Assembly: GCF_011492965.1 (NCBI RefSeq)
Contig: NZ_CP045121.1
Span: 1,922,001 to 1,986,000, forward strand
Direction: 5' to 3'
Source: Rubrobacter marinus
GTDB lineage: Bacteria > Actinomycetota > Rubrobacteria > Rubrobacterales > Rubrobacteraceae
Length of the DNA: 64,000 bases
The translations under genes and the position numbers were made by a program. Under the pieces are notes generated by a model that worked only from the letters and a program-made list of their open reading frames with translations, was not told the origin of the DNA and ran no database searches. Shown one piece after another: positions 6,744-16,078 of the stretch (its first letter is position 1; the number at the start of each line of letters is the position of its first letter).

Positions 6744-9337
6744 ATGGGCTGCTACGTGTTGGGTTTCGGGGAGATCGACCAGATGCAGGTCGCGGTCGTT
6801 GGCGGCAAGGGCGCGCACCTGGGGGAGCTTTCGCGGATCGAAGGCCTCCGCGTGCCGGCCGGCTTTTGGGTGACGACGGACGCCTTCCGCCGGATCATGG
6901 CGGAGGCGCCGTCGATCGACGATCGGCTCGATCGTCTGTCGCGCCTGGGGCCGGACGACCGGGAGGCGATCTCCGCGCTCAGCGCGCAGATCCGACGGAC
7001 CCTCGAAGGGATCGCCATCCCCGACGATCTGGCGGCGGAGATCACCCGCCAGAGCGCCCGGCTCGGCGAGGGGGCCGCCTACGCCGTCCGATCCAGCGCG
7101 ACGGCGGAGGACTTGCCGACGGCCTCCTTCGCGGGCCAGCAGGACACGTACCTGAACGTCGTGGGGCCGGCGGCGATCCTCCGGCACGTCGGCCGGTGCT
7201 GGGCCTCGCTCTTCACCGAGCGGGCCGTGACCTACCGCCTGCGGAACGGCCTGGACCACCGGAAGGTCCGCATGGCCGTGGTCGTGCAGCGGATGGTCTT
7301 CCCGCGGGCGGCCGGCACTCTTTTCACGGCCGATCCCGTCACGGGCAACCGGAAGGTCGCCTGCGTGGAGGCCACCTTCGGCCTCGGCGAGGCCCTGGTC
7401 TCCGGCCTGGTGAACGCGGACGTCTACGGGGTGCGGGACGGCGAGGTCGTCGCCATGGCGGTCGCCACCAAGCGGCTCGCCATCCACGCCTCGCCGGCAG
7501 GCGGTACGCGGGAACAGGAGATCGAGCCGGAGCGGCAGGACGAGCCGGCGCTGACCGAGCGCCAAGTCATGCGGCTCGTGCGGCTGGGACGGCGGATCGA
7601 AGCGCACTTCGGCCGCCCCCAGGACATCGAGTGGTGCCTGGTCGACGACGGCTTCCAGATCGTCCAGAGCCGGCCGATCACCACGCTGTTCCCCATCCCC
7701 GAGGCCGGCGACCGGGAGAACCACGTCTACGTCTCCGTCGGCCATCAGCAGATGATGACCGACCCCATGAAGCCGCTGGGCTCTCGTTGTGGCAACTGAC
7801 GGCCGGCCGGCCCATGTACGAGGCCGGCGGGAGGCTGTTTGTCGACGTCACCCGGGGCCTGGCAACGCCCGCGAGCCGCGCAGGCCTCCTGGAGGTCCTG
7901 GGGAGAGGCGATCCGCTGATCGGAGACGCGCTGCAGACCATCCTCGACCGCGGCGACTTCATCCCGACGCTCCCGGACGAGGATCCCGGCGGGGCGCCGG
8001 CGGGCGGCGCCCCGGCCCCGATCGAGACCGATCCGGCCATCGTCGCCGGGCTGATCGCGAGCAGCGAGGCCTCTATCGCCGCCCTGAAGCGAGACATCCG
8101 GACAGAGTCCGGACCGGCGCTGCTCGACTTTATCCTGACGGACATCCAGAAGCTGAAGCGGATCCTGTTCGATCCGCAGAGCCATGGGGTGATCATGGCG
8201 GGGATGGAGGCCGCCTGGTGGCTCAACGAGAATCTGCAGGCGTGGCTGGGCGAGAAGAACGCGGCCGACGCGCTAACGCAGTCCGTCCCCCACAACGTCA
8301 CGTCGGAGATGGGGCTGGCGCTCCTGGACGTCGCGGACGTGATCCGCCCGCATCCGGACGTGGTGGCTTTTCTGCAGCACGTCGAGGACGAGGGCTTCCT
8401 GGACGAGCTGCCCAAGCTCGCGGGCGGGCGGGAAGCGCGGGACGCCATCCGGGCCTGGCTCGACAAGTACGGCATGCGCTGCGTCGGCGAGATCGACATC
8501 ACGAGGCCGCGTTGGAGCGAACGCCCCACCACGCTCGTGCCCATCATCCTGGGCAACGTCAAGAGCTTCGAGCCGGGCGCCGGCGGGCGGCGCTTCGAGA
8601 GAGGAAGGCAGGAGGCCCGGAAGAAGGAAGAGGAGCTGCTGGAGCGCCTGCGGGCCTTGCCGGACGGGGAGCGGAAGGCCGAAGAGGCCAAGCGGATGAT
8701 CGACCGGGTCCGGACCTTCAGCGGGTACCGGGAGTATCCGAAGTACGCCATGGTCGGCCGCTACTTCGTCTATAAGCAGGCCTTGATGGAAGAAGCCCAG
8801 CGCCTCGTGCGGGCCCACGTGCTTCGTGAGGAGGAAGACATCTTCTACCTCACGTTCCAGGAGCTCCACGACGTCGTGCGCACGAACGGGGTGGATGACG
8901 GGCTCATCCGCGAGCGCAAGGACGCGTTCAGGTCGTATCAGGCGCTCACGCCGCCCCGGGTGCTCACCTCGGATGGCGAGGCCGTCGCCGGAGCGTACCG
9001 GCGCGGCGATCTGCCGGCCGGCGCGCTGGTCGGCTTACCGGTCTCCGCCGGGACCATCGAGGGGCGGGCCCGCGTCATCCTGGACATGGCACAGGCCGAG
9101 CTCGAAGCGGGCGACATCCTGGTCACCGCCTACACGGACCCCAGCTGGACGCCCCTGTTCGTCGCTATCGGGGGCCTGGTGACGGAGGTGGGGGGCCTGA
9201 TGACGCATGGCGCGGTGATCGCGCGGGAGTACGGCTTGCCGGCCGTCGTGGGGGTGGAGCACGCAACCCGGCGGATCCGGGACGGGCAGCGCATCCGCGT
9301 GCACGGAACGGACGGGTACGTAGAGATCCTGCCCTAG
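6744..9337 (+). CDS. rph: Rifamycin-inactivating phosphotransferase (one frameshift)
   Basis: Homologue of RPH, a PEP-synthase-like enzyme that phosphorylates rifamycins with ATP. The ATP-binding domain covers codons 1 to about 330 (VGGKGAHLGELSRIEG, AVRSSATAEDLPTASFAGQQ, RPQDIEWCLVDDGFQIVQSR). The rifamycin-binding region is in the middle, and the swivelling His domain ends the protein (GGLMTHGAVIAREYGLPAVV, phospho-acceptor His). The frame breaks once at 7778-7780: after DPMKPLG the family continues LSLWQLTAGRPM in the next frame, restored by one extra G in the GGG run. Everything else is full length (about 864 codons). Start ATG 6744 has AGGGAGG six bases upstream. I see no rifamycin-associated palindrome. 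Flanking relics suggest an acquired gene. Treated as one gene, probably intact in the cell. Confidence 0.88.
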
Positions 9338-9674
9338 TGGGCCAGCCCGACGGGTAGCCGGGCGGCAAGTGGTAGGCCAGACGCCGTTGGCGGCCTCGTG
9401 GAAGGCGCGGCCGCGTGCATGGCCGCGGCGTCCACCGTCAGGACGACGGGCGCCTCGCGGGCCGAGCGCCACCCGGTCGGGCCCGGCCGAAAGAGATGGT
9501 GACGTAGCGCTCGGTGCCGTTTAGCGGAGACCGGGGCTCCGCTATCATTGCGCTTATGGGACGAGGCCTGTAACTCAGAGGTCAAGCCGCGGGGGGAACC
9601 TGCTGCTCTTACGCGAGATTTGTAGCAGCTTCCGCACTTGGGATTCGGGTCGGGCAGGAGGAGAGGGGAAGGCG
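9338..9674. other. Intergenic region before the alditol oxidase
   Basis: No gene recognised. A purine-rich ribosome site (GAGGAGAGGGGAAGG) ends the region in front of ATG 9675. A short tRNA-like string near 9570 (GTAACTCAGAGGTCAAGC) does not fold into a tRNA. Confidence 0.4.
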
Positions 9675-10940
9675 ATGATCCAGGACCATTCCTTGGGAAC
9701 GAATTGGGCCGGCAACTATGCGTACCGGGCGGCGAAGCTGCACCGGCCGTCGACGATCGAGCAGGTGCAGGAGATCGTCGCCAACGCGCCCGGCGTGCGC
9801 GTTCTGGGTTCGCGGCACTCGTTCAACGACGTCGCCGACTCCTCGGAGCTTGTAACGCTCGAAGCCATGCCCGCGGACGTGGTCGTCGACCACGAGGCGA
9901 GCACGGTCTCCGTCAACGCGGCCCTGAAGTACGGCGAGCTGGCGGAGATGCTGAACGCCGAGGGCGTGGCCCTGCACAACCTCGCCTCGCTTCCCCACAT
10001 CTCCGTCGCGGGCGCCGTGGCGACGGCGACGCACGGCTCGGGCGACGCGAACGGCAACCTCGCGGCGGCCGTCGCGGGGGTCGAGCTCGTGACGTCGGCG
10101 GGGGAGATCTTCGAGGTCTCCAGGGGAGAGCCCGACTTCGAAGGCGTCGTGGTCGGGCTCGGCGCGCTTGGCGCGGTCACCCGCGTCACCCTGGACGTGG
10201 AGCCGGCCTACGAGGTGCGGCAGCGGGTCTTCGAAGGCTTGAGCTGGGACGCCCTCCTCGAGAACTTCGACGAGATCACTTCGCGCGGCTACAGCGTGAG
10301 CGTCTTTACCCGCTGGGGCGAGACGAACGACCAGGTCTGGGTCAAGAGCCGCGTGACGGACGAGGCCGAGGAGACGGAGGCCGACCTCTTCGGCGCGGTC
10401 GCGGCAGCCGTCGACCGGCACCCGATCCTCGAGCTCGACGCGTCTCCGTGCACGCCGCAGCTGGGCAGGCCCGGCCTCTGGTCGGACCGCCTGGCGCATT
10501 TCCGCATGGGCTTTACGCCGAGCAGCGGCGAGGAGCTGCAGTCGGAGTACCTGCTCCCGCGCCGGCACGCCGTGGAGGCCATAGAGGCCGTGCGCGCCCT
10601 CGCGGACGGCATCCGGCCGATCTTGCAGGTCTCCGAGCTCCGCACGGTGGCGGCGGATCGGCTCTGGATGAGCACGGCTTACGGGGAGGACGCCGTCGGC
10701 ATCCACTTCACCTGGAAGCCCGAGCCAGGCGCGGTCGAGGCAATGCTCGTCCACATCGAGGACGCGCTCCTCCCACTCGGGGCACGCCCGCACTGGGGCA
10801 AGGTCTTCAATGCGGACGCGGCGGCGATCGCCCCGCACTACGAGCGCAGAGCGGACTTTGTCGGCCTGGTCGAGCGGCTCGACCCACGGGGAGCGTTCCG
10901 CAACTCCTGGCTGGAGGCCCATGTGCTCGGGGAGCCGTGA
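9675..10940 (+). CDS. FAD-dependent alditol oxidase-like protein (VAO family)
   Basis: 421 residues, collinear in my memory with Streptomyces alditol/xylitol oxidase, which oxidises the terminal hydroxyl of sugar alcohols and makes H2O2. NWAGN opens the protein. RVLGSRHSFND carries the His that binds FAD covalently in the family. LHNLASLPHISVAGAVATAT and HGSGDANGNLA form the FAD-binding loop. LGALGAVTRVTLDVEPAYEV, HFRMGFTPSSGEELQSEYLL, LQVSELRTVAADRLWMS and ARPHWGKVF follow in family order. The related arabinono-lactone oxidases share the fold and cannot be excluded, but the similarity is to the alditol type. ATG 9675 follows a strong purine-rich ribosome site. No partner genes are adjacent. 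Confidence 0.82.
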   Translation: MIQDHSLGTNWAGNYAYRAAKLHRPSTIEQVQEIVANAPGVRVLGSRHSFNDVADSSELVTLEAMPADVVVDHEASTVSVNAALKYGELAEMLNAEGVALHNLASLPHISVAGAVATATHGSGDANGNLAAAVAGVELVTSAGEIFEVSRGEPDFEGVVVGLGALGAVTRVTLDVEPAYEVRQRVFEGLSWDALLENFDEITSRGYSVSVFTRWGETNDQVWVKSRVTDEAEETEADLFGAVAAAVDRHPILELDASPCTPQLGRPGLWSDRLAHFRMGFTPSSGEELQSEYLLPRRHAVEAIEAVRALADGIRPILQVSELRTVAADRLWMSTAYGEDAVGIHFTWKPEPGAVEAMLVHIEDALLPLGARPHWGKVFNADAAAIAPHYERRADFVGLVERLDPRGAFRNSWLEAHVLGEP

Positions 10941-11261
10941 CGCGCCAGGCCGCAAGACCGGAAGCACCGGCGTCTCCCCGATGGGTGTGGCCCCGAGCGT
11001 GGGCGGCGGCCGTCCACCGTGTCCAGGATACTCATACGCGCACGTTCTCCTGCGGGCCTGACAGGAGCCCCCGAGGATCGTTGCTCGCACCCTCTGGTGG
11101 GCTTACACACAGCTAGCTATCTCGAGTTCGAGGACATGCCCATCCGGGAACCTTCGAGAGCTACCGCTACGGTCCTCCCGCCTCCGCCCAGGCGTCGTCA
11201 GAGGGCCTTCGAGGAGCAAGGTGCCGGTCCGCCAGGCGAGCCCTACGGGAGGGGGCTCTTG
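10941..11261. other. Intergenic region, nothing recognised
   Basis: Between two genes whose 3' ends converge (alditol oxidase + and hypothetical protein -). No clear hairpin or open frame with family features. Confidence 0.4.
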
Positions 11262-11609
11262 CTAGGAGGACCGGGAGCGGCGTTCGTCCCCGATCAGGCC
11301 TTCGGCCTCCTCCGCGACGGCCACGAGGTCGTCCATGGAGGGGTTGTACGCCTCAGATCGCCGCCCGCCGACGCAGACCCTGGACGGTCGATCGGGCTCC
11401 GGGGAGAGCTCCACCCACGCGGCCCCGGTACCGAAGGCGCCGGGGAGGCTGGCGATCACCAGGTGGGGGTCGAAGGCGGCCACCTTGTCCCCTATCGCCG
11501 GGAGCGCGGCGGCCTCGACCTCGTCCTCGGGGCGCAACGCGCTTAGCGCACCTGAGATGGCCTCGCGGAACGCACGATACTCGTCGTCGAAGGCCACCAG
11601 GATGCGCAT
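11262..11609 (-). CDS. Small conserved hypothetical protein
   Basis: 115 residues from ATG 11609 (MRILVAFDDEYRAFREAISG), or 118 from a TTG at 11618. The ATG is preferred because GAGGAGGGG lies about 9-11 bases before it. The sequence RILVAFDDEYRAFREAI, DPHLVIASLPG, AWVELSPEPDRPSRVCVGGR and NPSMDDLVAVAEE suggests a single alpha/beta domain of the response-regulator-receiver shape without its phosphorylation site. I recall similar uncharacterised proteins in Rubrobacter. No function can be assigned. Confidence 0.65.
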   Translation of the reverse strand: MRILVAFDDEYRAFREAISGALSALRPEDEVEAAALPAIGDKVAAFDPHLVIASLPGAFGTGAAWVELSPEPDRPSRVCVGGRRSEAYNPSMDDLVAVAEEAEGLIGDERRSRSS

Positions 11610-12003
11610 CTCGACCAACCCCTCCTCACCGGCGTGTGCTCTCTGGCAAAACTAATGCCTCGAAGGCGAAAAAGTTGTAACGCGCAACACAACATGCAAC
11701 ATATCAGGCTGCAGGTTTGTCCGCCCGCGAACGCGCGGCAACGGCGCCCGGAGACCGCAGGTTCGGAGGGAGGTGCTGCCTTAGATCACGCTGTTCGTTA
11801 CCGCGTGCGTCGGGAGGGTACTGCCCTGGTGCTGACCGCTGTGGGCGCGCTACGCCTCCCGGAGCGCCTCACCTGTACGTCGGGCGCTTTCTTCCTGCTA
11901 CTCCTCGTCGGCGCCGTAGCCTCGGTGGCGATGCTCCCACAAGCCGCGCCCCTAACTTATGCAAGACGATTTTTGCAATCGGCGTGAAAGATGGTGCGGT
12001 GAA
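11610..12003. other. Intergenic region with a CAAC-rich stretch
   Basis: No gene recognised. 11668-11705 is locally AT-rich with repeated GTTG/CAAC words, which could be an operator. 11955-11985 holds two TGCAA words in an AT-rich patch upstream of the next promoter. Confidence 0.35.
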
Positions 12004-12050
12004 TGTCAATAAAGGTTGACACATCTACTAGCGTCAATTATAGTTGACGC
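12004..12050 (+). promoter_or_regulatory. Promoter with two copies of one palindromic operator
   Basis: TTGACA (12016-12021) and TATAGT (12039-12044) are 17 bases apart, an ideal promoter. TGTCAA-N6-TTGACA (12004-12021) covers the -35 box and GCGTCAA-N6-TTGACGC (12031-12050) covers the -10 box and reaches the start codon. Both share GTCAA-N6-TTGAC with centres 28 bases apart. Transcription would begin at or near the ATG at 12051. This is a classic self-repression layout; the HTH protein that follows is the natural candidate repressor. Confidence 0.75.
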
Positions 12051-12308
12051 ATGAACGAGAAGACGAGGACACGAGTTGGAGGGCCGGAGGATCCGCGGGA
12101 GGGCTTGGAGGCCGTCGTCGCTTTGAGGCGGACGCTGGAGGCGCTGGAGGCGGCGCAGGTCGAGAACGCCATCGTGGCCGGGTGGTCCTGGGCGAGGATC
12201 GCCGAGGTCCTGGGCGTCAGCAAGCAGGCCGTGCACAAGAAGCATGCCAGGCGGATCAGGGACAGGTACCCGGGGGAACCGCCGGGGAGGAAGGGGAGGG
12301 GCGCATGA
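12051..12308 (+). CDS. Small HTH DNA-binding protein, probable autoregulator
   Basis: 85 residues. A helix (EGLEAVVALRRTLEALEAAQ) is followed by a clear helix-turn-helix, AIVAGWSWARIAEVLGVSKQ then AVHKKHARRIRD, and a basic tail. The ATG sits 7 bases after a -10 box with no ribosome site, so the mRNA is probably leaderless. It overlaps the Clp-N gene by ATGA, so the two are translated together. The paired palindromes over its promoter suggest that it represses its own operon. Actinobacterial genomes often pair such an HTH protein with a Clp N-domain protein. I know of no assigned biological role. Confidence 0.8.
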   Translation: MNEKTRTRVGGPEDPREGLEAVVALRRTLEALEAAQVENAIVAGWSWARIAEVLGVSKQAVHKKHARRIRDRYPGEPPGRKGRGA

Positions 12309-12817
12309 TGTTCGCTCGTTTCACGGATGGGTCTCGCGGATCGGTGGAGGCCGCCTTCGAGGAGGCGAGGGCGCTCGGGCACGACTCGCTTGGGGACGAG
12401 GACCTTCTGCTCGGGATCCTCCGGGTCGACGAGGGGATCGCCGGGGAGGCGCTCTCCTCGCTGGGCGCGACGCTCGAAGGGGCGCGCGAGGAGTCCGAAG
12501 CGATGCTCTCCGACGCCCTCTCCGCGATCGGGGTCTCCCTCGAGGGGCTGCGCCGGGAGGCGGGGGAGGCCTTCGACATGAGCCTCCCGGACGACCGCAA
12601 GATCCCGCACTCCCCCTTGGCCAAGAACGCGCTCGTGGGGGCGCGCAAGGAGATGCGCAGGCTCGGAGACAGGCACCTCGGCGCCGAGCACGTGCTCTTG
12701 GGGATACTCGGCAACGAGGACGGTACGGCCTCGAGGCTGCTGGCGCGCTTGGGCGTGTCCCCGGCGGCGCTGGAGGAGCGGCTGTTCGAGCTACGAGGGG
12801 AGCCGCGCGGCCGGTAG
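12305..12817 (+). CDS. Clp N-terminal repeat domain protein (no ATPase)
   Basis: 170 residues. It contains two Clp-N repeats and nothing else. Repeat 1 reads EAFEEARALGHDSLGDEDLL then LGILRVDEGIAGEALSSLG. Repeat 2 reads NALVGARKEMRRLGDRHLGA then EHVLLGILGNEDGTASRLLA. In ClpA/ClpC this domain binds substrates and adaptors, but here no AAA+ domain follows, so the protein could act as an adaptor, a sensor or a competitor of ClpC. The start ATG overlaps the stop of the HTH gene (ATGA). A small loss of similarity between the repeats (SLPDDRKIPHSPLAK) is a linker. Confidence 0.82.
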   Translation: MMFARFTDGSRGSVEAAFEEARALGHDSLGDEDLLLGILRVDEGIAGEALSSLGATLEGAREESEAMLSDALSAIGVSLEGLRREAGEAFDMSLPDDRKIPHSPLAKNALVGARKEMRRLGDRHLGAEHVLLGILGNEDGTASRLLARLGVSPAALEERLFELRGEPRGR

Positions 12818-13189
12818 CGGCATGGGGGAGGGGTAACGTTTCGGCGGCGCGAAACCCTCGCCTGCGGTGCGATGCCGAGTGCGAGTGCGAACCCGCCGAC
12901 GTTCAGGCGCGGTGGTTGACGCGGAACGACGGCGGGTCGATCATGGTTCTCCGTGTCGGTCGGCTGCGGCGGCTCGTACGGCCAACCGGAGAAGGATGTC
13001 CGCGGGGAACGGACATCTGGACGAGCAGATCGACCCCACGAGCCGCGATGACCGGGTTCGTACCGGGGGTTGCGACGCCCCGGTACGAGTCGCAAGCGAT
13101 CGGCGCTTCTGAGGAGGAGCTCGTGGGCACGGTATGCCGGGGGGCGGGGGAGGCACGAATGCGGTACGCCGAGTGCTAGGAGGAGAGTC
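12818..13189. other. Leader or regulatory region with two hairpins before the dioxygenase
   Basis: GATGTCCG (12995-13002) pairs with CGGACATC (13010-13017), and an 11-bp perfect stem joins 13058-13068 with 13078-13088 around a 9-base loop. One may terminate the HTH/Clp-N operon; the other may be an operator or attenuator for the dioxygenase. GGAGGAG at 13179-13185 is the ribosome site of the next gene. Confidence 0.5.
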
Positions 13190-14149
13190 GTGAACGAGCG
13201 AAGGGGAGAGGCGGCGAGCGGGGCGCGCAACCTCGCCGACGAGGACCTGACGCGGGCGGTGCTGGAGAGCTTCGGGGGCGCGGAGTCCGGACGGTTCAGG
13301 GAGGTGGCGCAGAGCCTCGTCAAGCACCTCCACGCGTTCGTGAGCGAGGTGAAGCTGACCGAAGAGGAGTGGTTCGAGGGGATAAACTTCCTCACCCGCA
13401 CCGGCCACATCACCGACGACAAGCGCCAGGAGTTTATCCTGCTCTCCGACGTACTGGGCGTCTCGATGCTCGTGGTCGGGCTCAACCACCGCCACGTCGA
13501 GGGGGCCACGGACTCCGGCGAGGGCGTCGAGGTGGTCCGGGGTGACGGCAGCCTGCCCACGGGGAGCACCGAGGCTACGGTCTTCGGTCCGTTCTTCGTC
13601 GAGGGCGCGCCGGCCTTCGAGAACGGCGACGACATCTCGGGCGGCGCCCCCGGGGAGCCCTGTTTCGTCTCGGGGAGGGTGTTAAACGCCGGGGGGGAGC
13701 CGATCCCGGGCGCACGGGTGGACGTCTGGCAGGCCGACGAGGAGGGCTTCTACGACGTGCAGTACGACGATCTCGAAGGGGCGCGCGGCCGGGGACGGCT
13801 CCGGACGGACGAGGAGGGGCGCTACTCGTTCTGGTCCGTGAAGCCGGAGCCCTATCCGATCCCCTACGACGGGCCGGTAGGCGATCTGCTTCGGGCCGCG
13901 GGCCGCAGCCCGATGCGGCCCGCGCACGTCCACTTCATGGTGCAGGCGCCGGGCTACGCGACCTTGATCACGCACGTCTTCGCCGAGGGCGACGAGCACC
14001 TCGACACCGACGCGGTCTTCGGGGTGAAGGAGACCCTGATCGCCCCGTTCGTCCGCCACGACGCGGGCGCGGCCCCGGACGGCAGGGAGACGAAGGGGCC
14101 GTTCTACACGATGGAGTATGACCTCGTCCTGGCACCCGCCGGCGAGTAG
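13190..14149 (+). CDS. Intradiol ring-cleavage dioxygenase (hydroxyquinol/catechol 1,2-type)
   Basis: 319 residues. Opens an ortho-dihydroxylated ring with O2 using Fe(III). The N-terminal helical dimerisation domain (ARNLADEDLTRAVLESF ... LTEEEWFEGINFLTRTGHIT) is typical of hydroxyquinol and catechol 1,2-dioxygenases. TVFGPFFVEGAP, then DVWQADEEGFYDVQ and PEPYPIPYDGP with the two Fe-binding tyrosines, and RPAHVHFMVQAPGY with the HxH ligands complete the site. The GTG at 13190 is chosen for the GGAGGAG ribosome site; longer starts add unconserved residues. The flavoprotein hydroxylase follows 14 bases later. Hydroxyquinol is the likely substrate by overall similarity, but catechol remains possible. 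Confidence 0.88.
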   Translation: MNERRGEAASGARNLADEDLTRAVLESFGGAESGRFREVAQSLVKHLHAFVSEVKLTEEEWFEGINFLTRTGHITDDKRQEFILLSDVLGVSMLVVGLNHRHVEGATDSGEGVEVVRGDGSLPTGSTEATVFGPFFVEGAPAFENGDDISGGAPGEPCFVSGRVLNAGGEPIPGARVDVWQADEEGFYDVQYDDLEGARGRGRLRTDEEGRYSFWSVKPEPYPIPYDGPVGDLLRAAGRSPMRPAHVHFMVQAPGYATLITHVFAEGDEHLDTDAVFGVKETLIAPFVRHDAGAAPDGRETKGPFYTMEYDLVLAPAGE

Positions 14150-14163
14150 CGAAGGAGGAGGGT

Positions 14164-15966
14164 TTGGGCGCAACGATGGAGACGGACGTCCTGATCGTCG
14201 GGGCCGGACCCGCGGGCCTGGCGGCGGCGCTCTTCTTGAGCGAGTACGGCGTCGAGAACGTCTTGCTGGAGAAGTACGGCTGGCTCGCCAACACTCCCAG
14301 GGCGCACATAACGAACCAGCGCACCATGGAGATCCTGCGTGATGTCGGCCTCGAGCGGGACGTCATCGAGAAGGGCGTGCCCCAGGAGCTTATGGGCGAC
14401 ACCGTGTTCTGCGCGAGCCTCGCGGGCGAGGAGCTAGCGAGGTTGCACACGTGGGGCACGCACCCGTTGCGCAAGGCGGACTACGATCTCGCCAGCCCCT
14501 CGCGCCACTGCGACATCCCGCAGACCCTGATGGAGCCGATCCTGCTCGGCGGCGCCGCCTCGCGCGGGACGAAGGTCCGCTTCGACACCGAGTACCTCTC
14601 CTTAGAGCAGGACGAGAGCGGCGTCACCGCGACGGTGCGCGACCGCCTCGACGGGAGGACGTACGAGATCCGCGCCCGTTACCTGATCGGGGCCGACGGC
14701 GGCCGGAGCAAGGTCGCCGCGGACATCAGTCTGCCCATGGAGGGGCAGATGGGCATCGCGGGGAGCATGAACATCGTCGTCAAGGCCGACCTGACGCAGT
14801 ACGTCGCCCACCGCCCGAGCGTCCTGTACTGGGTCCTCCAGCCGGGCTCCGACATAGGCGGCATCGGCATGGGCCTCGTTAGGATGGTGCGCACCTGGGA
14901 CGAGTGGCTGATCCTGTGGGGCTACGACATAAACGACGACCCGCCGGAGCTGGACGACAGGCAGGCCGTCGAGATCGTGCACAACCTCATAGGCGACGAC
15001 ACGGTCCCGGTCGAGGTCCAATCGTTCTCCTTGTGGACGAACAACCGCGCCTACATGACGCGCTACTCGGAGGGGCGCGTGTTCTGCATGGGCGACGCCT
15101 GCCACCGCCACCCGCCCTCCAACGGCCTGGGCTCGAACACCTCGATCGCCGACTCCCACAACCTCGCCTGGAAGCTCGCCCTCGTCTTGAAGGGCAAGGC
15201 CGGACCCTCGCTCCTCGAGACCTACGACGCAGAGAGGGCGCCGATCGGCAGGCAGATCGTCGAGCGGGCCAACAAGAGCATCGAGGAGTTCGGCCCGATC
15301 TTCGAGGCTCTGGGACTCCTCGACACCACCGACCCCGACGTGATGCTCGCCAACATGGAGGCGCGCAAGGAGAACACCCCGGAGGCCCGAGACCAGCGGG
15401 AGAAGCTCCGGAAGGCCATCGAAGGGAAGAACTACGAGTTCAACGCCCACGGCGTCGAGCTCGGCCAGCGCTACCGCTCGTCGGCCGTGGTCCCCGATGG
15501 GACGGACGAGCCCGCCTTCACGCGCGACCCGGAGCTCTATTACCACCCCACCACCTGGCCCGGCGCCAGGCTACCGCACGCTTGGGTGGGCCACGAGGGA
15601 CGCAAGGTCAGCACGCACGACCTGGCGGGCAAGGGACGCTTCGTGCTCTTCACCGGCATAGGCGGCGAGGCGTGGAGGGAGGCGGCGCTCGAGACGAGCC
15701 GCAGGACGGGCGTGGAGATCGCCTGCTACGAGATCGGGCCGGGCCGCGAGGTCCTGGACCTCTACGACGACTGGGCGCGCCTCTCGGAGATCGAGGATAG
15801 CGGCTGCGTGCTCGTGCGACCCGACGCCCACGTGGCCTGGCGGCGGCGCACCGCCGCCGGAGACTGCACGCAGGAGCTCGGCCGCGCCGTGGACGGGATC
15901 CTCGGCCTCGCGCAGCCCGCGAACGGGCGAGGCGCGCGGACCGGGGAGGCGATAAGAGCGCAATAG
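14164..15966 (+). CDS. FAD-dependent aromatic hydroxylase (phenol hydroxylase/TfdB type)
   Basis: 600 residues. Class A flavin monooxygenase that hydroxylates an aromatic ring with NAD(P)H and O2. DVLIVGAGPAGLAAALFLSE is the FAD Rossmann motif; YLIGADGGRSKVA is the DG motif; GRVFCMGDACHRHPPSNGLG is the second FAD motif, followed by NTSIADSHNLAWKLALVLKG. A thioredoxin-like C-terminal domain completes it, as in phenol 2-monooxygenase and 2,4-dichlorophenol 6-monooxygenase. TTG 14164 is preferred because AAGGAGG ends five bases before it; ATG 14176 is the alternative. It follows the ring-cleavage dioxygenase, so the pair probably hydroxylates a phenol or resorcinol and then opens the ring. No maleylacetate reductase is adjacent. 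Confidence 0.86.
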   Translation: MGATMETDVLIVGAGPAGLAAALFLSEYGVENVLLEKYGWLANTPRAHITNQRTMEILRDVGLERDVIEKGVPQELMGDTVFCASLAGEELARLHTWGTHPLRKADYDLASPSRHCDIPQTLMEPILLGGAASRGTKVRFDTEYLSLEQDESGVTATVRDRLDGRTYEIRARYLIGADGGRSKVAADISLPMEGQMGIAGSMNIVVKADLTQYVAHRPSVLYWVLQPGSDIGGIGMGLVRMVRTWDEWLILWGYDINDDPPELDDRQAVEIVHNLIGDDTVPVEVQSFSLWTNNRAYMTRYSEGRVFCMGDACHRHPPSNGLGSNTSIADSHNLAWKLALVLKGKAGPSLLETYDAERAPIGRQIVERANKSIEEFGPIFEALGLLDTTDPDVMLANMEARKENTPEARDQREKLRKAIEGKNYEFNAHGVELGQRYRSSAVVPDGTDEPAFTRDPELYYHPTTWPGARLPHAWVGHEGRKVSTHDLAGKGRFVLFTGIGGEAWREAALETSRRTGVEIACYEIGPGREVLDLYDDWARLSEIEDSGCVLVRPDAHVAWRRRTAAGDCTQELGRAVDGILGLAQPANGRGARTGEAIRAQ

Positions 15967-16005
15967 GGCGGCCGGGAGAGCGTCCGCACCGGCTCTCTGC
16001 GCCCT
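15965..16005. terminator. Compound hairpin between convergent genes
   Basis: AGGGCG (15965-15970) pairs with CGCCCT (16000-16005) and, inside it, GAGAGC (15976-15981) pairs with GCTCTC (15992-15997). It lies between the hydroxylase (+) and the ABC permease gene (-). Confidence 0.55.
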
Positions 16006-16078
16006 ACACGAAGGCGTGGCTCGGACGGGAGCCGGCTCCCCGGTGCCTGCGCCGACCGTCTGCTGCTACGCGCGGGGA

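Noticed and set aside
7778-7781. Programmed ribosomal frameshift in rph, MFS, benE or fhs
   Set aside because: No slippery heptamer with a following structure is shared, and the same G-loss pattern occurs twice in clpX, so sequence error is simpler.
9565-9610. tRNA-like string GTAACTCAGAGGTCAAGC
   Set aside because: It resembles a D arm, but no acceptor stem, anticodon arm or T arm can be folded around it.
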